A DNA stretch of 64,000 nt from Chryseobacterium taklimakanense (GTDB taxonomy: Bacteria > Bacteroidota > Bacteroidia > Flavobacteriales > Weeksellaceae): assembly GCF_900187185.1 (NCBI RefSeq), contig NZ_LT906465.1, positions 1,488,001 to 1,552,000 of the forward strand, written 5' to 3'. The position numbers and the translations under genes are program-made. The notes beneath the pieces were generated by a model. It was not told the DNA's origin. It saw nothing but the letters and a program-made list of their open reading frames with translations, and made no database searches. Below are positions 53,321 to 61,343 of the stretch, piece by piece. Numbering within the stretch: position 1 is the first letter of the stretch; each line of letters opens with the position of its first letter.

Positions 53321-53941
53321 TTATTCAAAATTCATGGTTAAAGGCAGGCGGTACATATATCGCACAGCGGTTCCGTTGACCGTTGCCGGGGTGAATTTTT
53401 CGGGTAAAAGATAAACCGCAATCATGGCTTGCCGGTTAAAATTGAGGTTATCACCTTCTGCGAAAACATTTGAGATATATCCATCTTTTTCTACCAGAAA
53501 TGTAACGTTGGTTTTCAGGATTTTGTCGGAAGTATCAGAATCAAAGTAAAAAAGATCTGCAATCTGTGTTCTCAAATTATTGATTCCACCGGGGTATTCC
53601 GGAGTTTTTTCTACGGCCGAAACCGGTTGCTGCTGTTGCCGGATATCCTGAACTGGAGCTTTATAGATTTTTTGTAAATCTTCCTCGTTTTTCACTTTAA
53701 TCAAAGCTCTGGTAAGGGTTGAATTCTGCACGCTGTCGAGTTTCACCATAAATTCAATGAACTGCTGCTGCATTTCTGCTACCTCATTGGCAGGCAAATC
53801 AGCCAGCCGATTCTTAAATTCATTGGTAATTAAATTCCTTTGCCTGTCAAAATGTTCCTTAACATCCCTAAAATCCTGATTCTGCTGCGCAAATACCAAA
53901 TTGGAAAAAAACAGCAAAAGTATGCCTAACCTGTAAAACAT
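53321..53941 (-). CDS. TonB C-terminal-like secreted protein
   Basis: 206 residues. Signal peptide about 1-18 (MFYRLGILLLFFSNLVFAQ), a helical middle (about 25-100) and a C-terminal domain like that of TonB (TPEYPGGINNLRTQIADL, then FLVEKDGYISNVFAEG and FTPATVNGTAVRYMYRLPL). The xPxYPGG motif is the usual start of this domain in Bacteroidota. No N-terminal membrane anchor or proline-rich spacer, so it is unlikely to be a true energy transducer; it may be a periplasmic or surface binding module. Confidence 0.8.
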   Translation of the reverse strand: MFYRLGILLLFFSNLVFAQQNQDFRDVKEHFDRQRNLITNEFKNRLADLPANEVAEMQQQFIEFMVKLDSVQNSTLTRALIKVKNEEDLQKIYKAPVQDIRQQQQPVSAVEKTPEYPGGINNLRTQIADLFYFDSDTSDKILKTNVTFLVEKDGYISNVFAEGDNLNFNRQAMIAVYLLPEKFTPATVNGTAVRYMYRLPLTMNFE

Positions 53942-53983
53942 TATCTTAAAATCTTTGGTAAAAATAGCAATTGTACTTTAAGA

Positions 53984-54015
53984 AAATAAAAAAAGCCGGT
54001 ACAAATTGACCGGCT
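53984..54015 (-). terminator. Terminator of the SGNH hydrolase gene
   Basis: AGCCGGT (53994-54000) pairs with ACCGGCT (54009-54015); on the minus strand it is followed by TTTTTT. Confidence 0.92.
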
Positions 54016-54038
54016 CTTTCAAAATAATAATCGTTTGA

Positions 54039-55499
54039 TTATGGAAATGTAACTCCTGAGTATTTGTTTACCTCAACCATTGGCAAATTGGAACCGTAAG
54101 TTGAATTAATTGCAGATATAAACTCGTTTGCAATGACCGCATAACCTCTACCGGTAAGATGTACGCCATCAAGCGAGAAAGCACCTCCGGTAACAAAAGT
54201 GGTATTGTATTTCACACCGTCGAACTGTAGGCCTGAAGCCGCAGAAAGCTGAACCATTTTTGAGTTAGCGTCCACCAAAGCTAAACCGTAAGCTGCAGCC
54301 AGTTGAGAAAGTGATGCATTGTAAGCTGCTGTTGCAGTAAGAACTCTTGATGTCTCTTTTTCAGTAAGAACTTGGGCATTGGTAAGTGGTGTTTGTGTAC
54401 CGCCACCAGTCTTAAGCGCAGCTGCAGTTGTTAAAAGGATAAAATCTGCAGAAGTGGTTTGTCTGTATGAAGGCAGTCCCAACGCGGACAAATCCGTCAA
54501 ATCCTTATCCTCGATCACCGCGCCGTTTGCAACGGCACCACCAGTGAATTTGATTAATCTTTGCTGATATTCTGCATCTTTGATCGCTCCTGCTGCTTTC
54601 GCCAAAGCAAGACCACCGTTATATTTTGCATAAGCTGTATTCAAAGCTGTAACCTGTGCATCTGTTAATCCTGCAATAGGCTTCGCTGGAACCGTAGTAA
54701 AGAAAGGAATGGATGTTACGTTCGGAATATTAGCCAAAACACCCTTGGTAGCACCAGCAGCTTTCATTCCGTCAAGGATCGATTTGATTACGCTCGCATA
54801 AACCTTTGGATCCGTAATATCATTTCCTCCGTAGGTTGCTGGATTCATGTTTCCTGTCTGATCTTTTCCTGAACCTCCTGAAGTGGCGTAAGAAAGTACA
54901 TCATTATTACCAATCCAAAGCGAGAAAAATGTTGGTTTCTGAGCCATCGCATCTTTTAGGACACTTGTGGTGCCGGATGACGCAAAACGAACAAAATATG
55001 GATTGGCTTTACCATCCTTTACACCAGCCGCATTTCCGTAACCGTCGGCAACCAGGTGAAAAGATTTGGCTCCCGGAACTCCCATGTTCTGATATGGGCC
55101 AGAACCGTAAATACTTGCCAGGGTTGTTGTGCCACTTCCTCCAGCTACAACAGGACCTAAACTACCTGATGCATCTACTGCGAGAACCAATTTATTAGCT
55201 AAAACGCCGGGAATACCGCCGAGATTATCTGCCATAAGCGGCTGCTTGAATTCACCGCCTCCTGCTAATTTCATTTGGGCAGCGATCATGTTAGGGTAAG
55301 ATTCATTCTGACCGTCGATATATAATGCACCGTCCCTGTAACCGGAAGTAAGGGAGTTACCGAGCGCTACATATTTAGTGAAGTCTGCATTTCCCTTCGA
55401 AACTGCAATTCCGGTAACATCGTTTTCAAAATCAGAATTACAGCTGTATGTGAACAACAACATTGAGGCTGCAAATGCCGATATAAATATCTTTTTCAT
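54039..55499 (-). CDS. SGNH/GDSL hydrolase lipoprotein
   Basis: 486-residue lipid-anchored esterase/lipase-like protein. Signal with lipobox LLFTYSCNS (Cys20). Block I GNSLTSGY near residue 47 carries the nucleophile Ser; block III SLWIGNNDVLSYA near 195 carries the Asn; block V LDGVHLTGRGYAVIANEF near 445 has the Asp-x-x-His pair. The two halves are separated by a long Ala/Thr-rich insertion, longer than the usual SGNH fold of about 200-250 residues. It lies 12 bases downstream of a FadL-like gene, so the released fatty acids may be imported by that protein; this is an inference from position. Confidence 0.88.
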   Translation of the reverse strand: MKKIFISAFAASMLLFTYSCNSDFENDVTGIAVSKGNADFTKYVALGNSLTSGYRDGALYIDGQNESYPNMIAAQMKLAGGGEFKQPLMADNLGGIPGVLANKLVLAVDASGSLGPVVAGGSGTTTLASIYGSGPYQNMGVPGAKSFHLVADGYGNAAGVKDGKANPYFVRFASSGTTSVLKDAMAQKPTFFSLWIGNNDVLSYATSGGSGKDQTGNMNPATYGGNDITDPKVYASVIKSILDGMKAAGATKGVLANIPNVTSIPFFTTVPAKPIAGLTDAQVTALNTAYAKYNGGLALAKAAGAIKDAEYQQRLIKFTGGAVANGAVIEDKDLTDLSALGLPSYRQTTSADFILLTTAAALKTGGGTQTPLTNAQVLTEKETSRVLTATAAYNASLSQLAAAYGLALVDANSKMVQLSAASGLQFDGVKYNTTFVTGGAFSLDGVHLTGRGYAVIANEFISAINSTYGSNLPMVEVNKYSGVTFP

Positions 55500-55511
55500 A
55501 TTATTTTAAAA

Positions 55512-56747
55512 TTATTTAAGATTATAGTTAAGGCCTAAACCGAAGTAATACGTTTTAGCTTTTGCCTGCCCTCTGAAGTTATAATAATCATTGTTGAAAG
55601 TTCTTGCTTTCGGGAAGGAAACTGCACCCGCAAGATCCACACCCAAAGCCCCGAAATTAAGCCCCAGACCAGCTGTTGCCACGTGAGCATCAAAAGAAGG
55701 TGTTTCCGGGATGAAATATTTGTCCTCGTATGGTGATTCATCATAGTACCAACCTGCTCTACCGGCGATCATCTCTGTGAATTTATATTCGGTTCCCAAT
55801 CTGATGGTCCGGGTATCGTGGAAGTTTTTCGGAGTCACCAAAACTGTTGGGTCATTTGGCTGGTTACCCACTGGCGCATTGGCGAAATCGAGCGTAAGCT
55901 TGTTATATTGTGACCATCCTGTATAGTTGAAATCTGCTGCGAGTTTCCATTTAGGAGTTACGTTTACCGCTGCACCTACCGTCCACTCATCCACCAAAGG
56001 AAGCGTTGCCTTAAACTTGTCAGTTCCTGAAGCCGAAAGCCCTAATCTTGGATACAATGCACTTGAAATCTTGAAAGTCGCCGTACCGTTGTCCGCCTTC
56101 ATTCGCACCGGGCTACGGTATGCTAAACTCACATCCCAGTTCTCATCCGGCTGGAAATAGAAACCAAGTCCAAAACCGCTTCCTTTTGCTTTGCTGTCAT
56201 TGATGTTCATTGAACCGCCAAGCTGTGTTACGGCTTTGTCCCAGTCTACTTCGCCTTTCGCATAAATATAGCTTGCACCAACAGAAGCCCATGGTGCTAA
56301 TTTTACAGAGACCATTGGCTGGATAAAGAATGATTTTAGAGCCATCTTCTGTACCAGCTCCTTACCAGCCCAGTCCTCACCCCAGTCTACCGTGCTCCCA
56401 AATGGCGTGGTAACACTCAGTCCTACAGAAACATTTTCTACCGGTTTGTAAGCAATTGCTGCATAAATAGGAGTTCCGATAGGATTATCCGTGTCGTAAG
56501 ACTGTAAAGTTGAAGGGTTTTGATAAGTTACGGTAGACAACGCACCAAAACCACCTGCTGCCACGCTTAATTTCGCGGGAATAAAGGAAATTCCGGCAGG
56601 ATTGAAGAATGCTACGCTTGCGTCCTCTGCGTGTGCACTGGTATGTGCCATTGCCAATTGCTTTACCCCCTGCAGAGATACCCTGAAGCCACCGGCAAAC
56701 ACCATAACACCTGCAAGAAGAGACACTGAAACGATTAATTTTCTCAT
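55512..56747 (-). CDS. OmpP1/FadL/TodX-family outer-membrane transporter
   Basis: 411-residue outer-membrane barrel for long-chain fatty acids or other hydrophobic compounds. Signal peptide about 1-18 (MRKLIVSVSLLAGVMVFAG), then the FadL-type hatch and N-terminal sequence FRVSLQGVKQLAMAHT, AEDASVAFFNPAGISFI, and barrel strands ending in YYFGLGLNYNLK. The NPAG motif is diagnostic of the family. Cotranscribed with an SGNH hydrolase. Two or three -7 boxes lie upstream, and one site is next to the inverted repeat found beside the TetR gene. Confidence 0.92.
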   Translation of the reverse strand: MRKLIVSVSLLAGVMVFAGGFRVSLQGVKQLAMAHTSAHAEDASVAFFNPAGISFIPAKLSVAAGGFGALSTVTYQNPSTLQSYDTDNPIGTPIYAAIAYKPVENVSVGLSVTTPFGSTVDWGEDWAGKELVQKMALKSFFIQPMVSVKLAPWASVGASYIYAKGEVDWDKAVTQLGGSMNINDSKAKGSGFGLGFYFQPDENWDVSLAYRSPVRMKADNGTATFKISSALYPRLGLSASGTDKFKATLPLVDEWTVGAAVNVTPKWKLAADFNYTGWSQYNKLTLDFANAPVGNQPNDPTVLVTPKNFHDTRTIRLGTEYKFTEMIAGRAGWYYDESPYEDKYFIPETPSFDAHVATAGLGLNFGALGVDLAGAVSFPKARTFNNDYYNFRGQAKAKTYYFGLGLNYNLK

Positions 56748-56769
56748 ATTTTTATAGTATTATTACTGC

Positions 56770-56777
56770 CAAATTTA
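56770..56777 (-). promoter_or_regulatory. -7 box proximal to the fadL-like gene
   Basis: Minus-strand TAAATTTG, 22 bases before the ATG at 56747. Two further boxes of the same consensus lie at 56813-56820 (TAAATTTG) and 56883-56890 (TAAGTTTG). Confidence 0.6.
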
Positions 56778-56903
56778 AAATTATTTTATAATGGGATGTT
56801 AATTTTTCTTAACAAATTTAAACAAATTATTATTTCTAGCATTGGTTTAAGGATTTTTAATCTGTTAATTCACATGCAATCACAAACTTATGTATATTTT
56901 ACA

Positions 56904-56919
56904 AAACAAGTGTTTAAAA
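56904..56919. promoter_or_regulatory. Candidate TetR operator, site 2
   Basis: AAACAAGTGTTTAAAA, identical over 16 bases to the element upstream of the TetR gene (32262-32277) with inverted repeat AAACA-AG-TGTTT. It is 13 bases upstream (minus strand) of a TAAGTTTG box, in -33/spacer position. Confidence 0.45.
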
Positions 56920-57085
56920 TTAAGCAGGCCAAATTTTTATCCTAATACTGAAAAATTAGTTTTTTCCTAATCTATAACAAAAAATAAATACCTTTAATTA
57001 TTTATTAAGCAAAATCTAACTTGGGTTAAGATTTGCGGAAACAGCAATATTGTCAGACACCGGATGGGTTTGTGAAAAATTATAC

Positions 57086-57093
57086 TAAATTTG
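57086..57093 (+). promoter_or_regulatory. -7 promoter box of ricT
   Basis: TAAATTTG, 24 bases before the ATG at 57118. Confidence 0.62.
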
Positions 57094-57117
57094 CAGGAAT
57101 TTAATTAAACTATTATT

Positions 57118-58443
57118 ATGAGTTGTGGATGTAAAACATCCGGCGATTCCGGTCATTCTTGCGGAACTAAAGCCGCTACAGGATGCGAAAATGTAGATAC
57201 TTGCGGCAACAGCTATAAATTAAGTGTTTTCGACTGGCTTTCGAACGTGAACAGTCCGCGCCAGAAAAACGAAGAACAATATGTAGAAGTAAGATTTAAG
57301 AACGACAGAAAGTGTTTCTATAGGAACACACACCGCCTGCCGTTGCATATCGGGAGTATCGTCACCGTAGAATCCAGTCCGGGGCACGATGTTGGAATTG
57401 TGAGCCTTACAGGCGAGCTTGTGAAAATTCAGATGAAAAAGAAAAAATTCTCTGAAGATCAGGCTCTTAAAATATACAGGGTATCAAACCAAAAAGATGT
57501 TGAAGTTTGGCAGGAGGCCAGAAAAAAAGAAGACGGCATCAAAACTCAGGCAAAGATTATTGCCTCCAGAATTGGCTTGGAAATGAAAATCACGGATGTT
57601 GAATTCCAGGGTGATGGTGCGAAAGCAACTTTTTATTACACGGCGGACAACCGGGTGGATTTCAGGCAGTTAATCAAAGAATATGCTGCGGCATTCCGTA
57701 CCAAGATCGATATGAAACAGATCGGTTTCCGGCAGGAAGCGGCAAAAATAGGCGGGATTGGCTCCTGTGGCCGCGAGCTTTGCTGTTCTTCGTGGTTAAC
57801 AGATTTCCGTTCGGTAAATACCAACGCGGCGCGCTACCAGCAGTTGAGCATCAACCCACAAAAACTGGCAGGACAGTGCGGAAAGCTTAAATGCTGTCTG
57901 AATTACGAACTCGACAGCTATCTGGATGCGCTTTCTGATTTTCCTTCTTCAAATACAACCCTTGACACAGAAAAAGGCAGGGCTTTCTGTATAAAAATCG
58001 ATGTTTTCAAGAGAAAAATGTGGTTTGCTTACGCCGACAGTCCGGTAGCGTGGTATGGTATTGAAATCAATAAAGTTAAAGAGCAGATACGAAAAAATAA
58101 GAACGGACAGAAATCAGCATTGCTTGAAGACCTGGTTTCTGAAGAAATAGCGACGGTGAAGACAGTTGACCTGATTCAGGAAAATAATCCTGACCGTTTC
58201 GACAAGAAAAACCGTCCTTCAAACAAAAACAGAAGCCAGAAGGACAGGCGCAACAACGATAACCAGAACCGCAAGCCTCTGAACAAAAACCACAACCAAG
58301 GTCAGAATCAGAATCAGAATCAAGGCAAGCCAAACAGAAACGTGGAAGCAAAAGATTCTAAACCTAATGAAGGCAAAAAGCCAAAGAAAAATTTCAAGAA
58401 AAACTATAAAAAGAATACCCCAAAACCGAATAATAATGAATAA
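57118..58443 (+). CDS. PSP1-domain protein, RicT-like
   Basis: 441 residues. N-terminal Cys-rich segment (SCGCKTSG, SCGTKAATGC; about 2-30), then the PSP1 domain (about 40-330) with RicT-type cysteines in IGSCGRELCCSSWL and AGQCGKLKCCLNYE. The last 90 or so residues are low-complexity, rich in Asn, Lys and Gln. In Bacillus RicT (YaaT) is part of the Y-complex affecting mRNA maturation; in Bacteroidota the role is unknown. The stop overlaps the gldH ATG by 8 bases, forming a ricT-gldH-PBP1A unit. Confidence 0.9.
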   Translation: MSCGCKTSGDSGHSCGTKAATGCENVDTCGNSYKLSVFDWLSNVNSPRQKNEEQYVEVRFKNDRKCFYRNTHRLPLHIGSIVTVESSPGHDVGIVSLTGELVKIQMKKKKFSEDQALKIYRVSNQKDVEVWQEARKKEDGIKTQAKIIASRIGLEMKITDVEFQGDGAKATFYYTADNRVDFRQLIKEYAAAFRTKIDMKQIGFRQEAAKIGGIGSCGRELCCSSWLTDFRSVNTNAARYQQLSINPQKLAGQCGKLKCCLNYELDSYLDALSDFPSSNTTLDTEKGRAFCIKIDVFKRKMWFAYADSPVAWYGIEINKVKEQIRKNKNGQKSALLEDLVSEEIATVKTVDLIQENNPDRFDKKNRPSNKNRSQKDRRNNDNQNRKPLNKNHNQGQNQNQNQGKPNRNVEAKDSKPNEGKKPKKNFKKNYKKNTPKPNNNE

Positions 58444-58897
58444 ACTTTTGCCGTTATTATTGCCGTTATTATTCCTGCTGGGCTGCAATGTTTCGGGTGA
58501 AGACGTTTACATCCATTCGCTGAACGGAAACTGGAACAAGAAAGCGACACAAAAGTTTGAATTTGAAATAAAAGACGCTCCAAATCCAAAAAACATTATT
58601 TTTGTTGTAAGGAACAATAATGATTATCCGTACAGCAACATCTGGCTCTTCAGCAGGTTATACAGCAAAGAAAACAGAGGCAAAAGCGATACGGTGAATT
58701 ATGTTCTGGCCAAACCCAACGGCGAATGGATCGGCAGCGGATTTGGCGACACTAAGGAAACCCTGTTTCAGTATAAATTAAATTACAAATTCCCAAAAAA
58801 CGGAAAGTATTTCATTGATGTACAGCACGGCATGAGAAGAGACACGCTGAAAGGCATCGAAGATTTTGGGATAAAAATAGTACCAGCTAAACCATAA
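58436..58897 (+). CDS. gldH: Gliding motility lipoprotein GldH
   Basis: 153-residue lipoprotein needed for gliding and linked to type IX secretion in Flavobacterium. The ATG at 58436 starts a signal with lipobox FLLGCNVS (Cys18); the longer frame re-reads ricT. Family features: NWNKKATQKFEFEIKDAPNP, VRNNNDYPYSNIWLFSRL and GKYFIDVQHGMRRDTLKGI. It is translationally coupled to ricT, and the PBP1A gene starts one base after its stop. Confidence 0.92.
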   Translation: MNKLLPLLLPLLFLLGCNVSGEDVYIHSLNGNWNKKATQKFEFEIKDAPNPKNIIFVVRNNNDYPYSNIWLFSRLYSKENRGKSDTVNYVLAKPNGEWIGSGFGDTKETLFQYKLNYKFPKNGKYFIDVQHGMRRDTLKGIEDFGIKIVPAKP

Positions 58898-58898
58898 G

Positions 58899-61289
58899 AT
58901 GGAAAATAAAAAGACGAAAACCACAGGCAGCACTTTTCCTTTACCTCCTAAAAAGGTAAAAAATACCGGCTACAAAAAATGGATAAAATTCGTTTGGATG
59001 GCGCTTATCGCCCTAGTTTTAGGGATCGCAGGTCTGTTTTTTGCGGTTTCTCAGGGATTCCTTGGCGAGATGCCGGATGTAAAACAGCTCGAAAATCCGG
59101 ATATCTACGTCGCATCCGAAATTTATTCATCCGACGGTGTTCTTCTGGGAAAATTCGAGAAGGAAAAAACCCAGCCGGTAGAATACAAAGATTTACCTGC
59201 CCATTTGATTTATGCACTGCAGGCGAAAGAAGACGAACGTTTTAAGGAACACTCCGGGATTGACCTTAAATCTGTGGCCAGAGCGGTCTATTTCCGTGGT
59301 GACAGAGGTGGTGGTTCCACGATTACTCAACAGCTGGCTAAGCTGCTTTTCACTCAGGATCCGTCATCAAATCCCTTAAAAAGGGTTTTCCAGAAACTTA
59401 AGGAATGGGTAGTAGCGGTCAGTTTGGAGAAAAGGTACACGAAAGAAGAAATTGTAAAGCTTTATTTCAACAAATTTGATTTTACTTATAATGCCAACGG
59501 TATTGAAATGGCTTCTAAAATCTATTTCAATAAATCTACAAAGCAGCTTACCTTACCGGAATCTGCAATGTTCGTAGCGATGCTGGAAGCGCCGATCGCA
59601 AACAACCCCTTGCGAAACCCTGAAAGAGCCAAGAAAAGAAGGGATGTTGTTCTTGGGCAGATGCTCGACACCGGATACATCGACCAGGCAACTTATCAGA
59701 AAGCTGTTGATACACCGATAAAGGTAGATTTCCATCCGATAAAAACCATTGATGAAGGTTATTCTGCTTACTATAAATTTTATCTTAGAAAGGAAATAGA
59801 TCAGTACCTGAAGGAGTACGAAAAAAAGACCGGAAAACCGCTCAGCCTTTTCAAGGATGGCCTTAAAATCTACGTAACTCTGGATTCTAAAATGCAGAAA
59901 TATGCAGAGGAAGCCATCAAGGAGCACCTTACCGACCTTCAGAGAAATTTCGACAACGAGCAGAGAGGAAGAAAACAAAGGCCTTTCTATTTGATTTCGG
60001 ATAAAGAAATCGACGGGATCATGCTTCAGGCTATGAAGAGAACCGGGAGGTACAAGCAGCTGAAAGCAGCGGGGATTCCTGAAGACTCCATTATGCTTGA
60101 TTTCAAAAAACCTATTAAAACTTCAAGGTTTACCTGGAATGGTGAAGAAGAGGTGGAAATGTCACCCTACGACTCCATTCGCTACCACAAGCAGATCGCA
60201 CAGGCCGGTTTGATGTCGATGGTACCCGGAACCGGTGAAATCAAAGCATGGGTAGGCGGCATCAACTGGCAGCACTTCCAGTACGACCATATCAAACAGG
60301 GAAAAAGACAGGTGGGATCCACATTCAAGCCATTTGTATATGCCACTGCAATTATGAATCTGGGTATGACGCCTTGTTCGCAGGTTTCCAACGCAACTTA
60401 TACCAAAGGATCCTGGAAAGTTGAAGGCAGTGGAGGGCAACTGACCTTAAGGGATGCGCTGGCTCATTCTAAAAACCCTGTCGCTGTACGTTTAATTGAA
60501 ATGGCCACCCCTAAAAAAGTAATTCAGCTGGCGAGGGATTTAGGAGTGACAGAAGAAATTCCGAACGAATATGCTGTTGCCCTCGGTTCATCAGATATTA
60601 CGATTTATGAAATGCTTGGTGCGTACAGCACATTTGCAAACTTTGGAAATTATGTAAAACCTGAAATGATTTGGCGTATTGAAGATGCCAACGGAAGGGT
60701 AATCACCGAGGTGAAAAACCAGACTAAGGAAGTGATGAACGAGATGTATGCCTATACCATGATCGACCTTATGAAAGGTGTTGCACAATATGGTACAGCA
60801 TCCGGCGAACTGCAGCGAAGAGGAATTCCCAAAGAAGTAGAAATCGCAGCAAAAACAGGAACAACACAGAATAACTCCGACGGCTGGTTCATCGGAATGA
60901 CACCTAATCTGGCGACCGGCGTTTGGGTAGGCTGGGAAGACCGTGCCACACACTTTCGCAGTACCGGTGAAGGACAGGGTGCGAAGATGGCATTACCGAT
61001 CTGGGCTATTTTTATGAAAAAGGTTTACGCAGATAAAGAGCTCAATATTTCTCCGGAAGACAAATTCATCAAGCCATCGAACTGGACTGGTGACTGTTCG
61101 GATCTTCAGGGACTTGGAGGCGGTTACGGAGACGACGGCGGCCTGCAAACTTTGGATGAGCTGAAAAATCCGACCCCGAAAAATGACCCGCCGAAAACCG
61201 GCACGACACCTAAGGCAACACAGCCAAAAAAGGAAGACAACATCAATGAGAATCTTAATAAAGACTCCGAAATTGATTTCAACAAATAA
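58899..61289 (+). CDS. Class A penicillin-binding protein (PBP1A type)
   Basis: Bifunctional transglycosylase/transpeptidase that polymerises and crosslinks peptidoglycan. 796 residues; one N-terminal membrane helix (about 27-50). The GT51 domain has the catalytic Glu110 in QAKEDERFKEHSG and GGGSTITQQLAKLLF; the transpeptidase has STFK (Ser474, Lys477), SKN near residue 527 and KTGTT (Lys652). The C-terminal 60 residues are a Pro/Lys/Asn-rich low-complexity tail. Cotranscribed with gldH, as in other flavobacteria. Confidence 0.95.
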   Translation: MENKKTKTTGSTFPLPPKKVKNTGYKKWIKFVWMALIALVLGIAGLFFAVSQGFLGEMPDVKQLENPDIYVASEIYSSDGVLLGKFEKEKTQPVEYKDLPAHLIYALQAKEDERFKEHSGIDLKSVARAVYFRGDRGGGSTITQQLAKLLFTQDPSSNPLKRVFQKLKEWVVAVSLEKRYTKEEIVKLYFNKFDFTYNANGIEMASKIYFNKSTKQLTLPESAMFVAMLEAPIANNPLRNPERAKKRRDVVLGQMLDTGYIDQATYQKAVDTPIKVDFHPIKTIDEGYSAYYKFYLRKEIDQYLKEYEKKTGKPLSLFKDGLKIYVTLDSKMQKYAEEAIKEHLTDLQRNFDNEQRGRKQRPFYLISDKEIDGIMLQAMKRTGRYKQLKAAGIPEDSIMLDFKKPIKTSRFTWNGEEEVEMSPYDSIRYHKQIAQAGLMSMVPGTGEIKAWVGGINWQHFQYDHIKQGKRQVGSTFKPFVYATAIMNLGMTPCSQVSNATYTKGSWKVEGSGGQLTLRDALAHSKNPVAVRLIEMATPKKVIQLARDLGVTEEIPNEYAVALGSSDITIYEMLGAYSTFANFGNYVKPEMIWRIEDANGRVITEVKNQTKEVMNEMYAYTMIDLMKGVAQYGTASGELQRRGIPKEVEIAAKTGTTQNNSDGWFIGMTPNLATGVWVGWEDRATHFRSTGEGQGAKMALPIWAIFMKKVYADKELNISPEDKFIKPSNWTGDCSDLQGLGGGYGDDGGLQTLDELKNPTPKNDPPKTGTTPKATQPKKEDNINENLNKDSEIDFNK

Positions 61290-61293
61290 TCAA

Positions 61294-61328
61294 ATAAGCC
61301 TCCAAAACCTGGAGGTTTATTTTTTTAA
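61294..61328 (+). terminator. Terminator of the ricT-gldH-PBP operon
   Basis: CCTCCA (61299-61304), loop AAACC, TGGAGG (61310-61315), then TTTATTTTTTT. Confidence 0.92.
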
Positions 61329-61343
61329 TGATAACTTTAGAAA

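Larger units (their letters stand above)
56748..57117. other. Divergent promoter region of fadL-like and ricT genes
   Basis: 370 very A/T-rich bases. Contains three minus-strand TAnnTTTG boxes (56770-56777, 56813-56820, 56883-56890), the candidate operator site 2 (56904-56919), and the ricT -7 box. No coding frame or structured RNA was seen. Confidence 0.65.
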
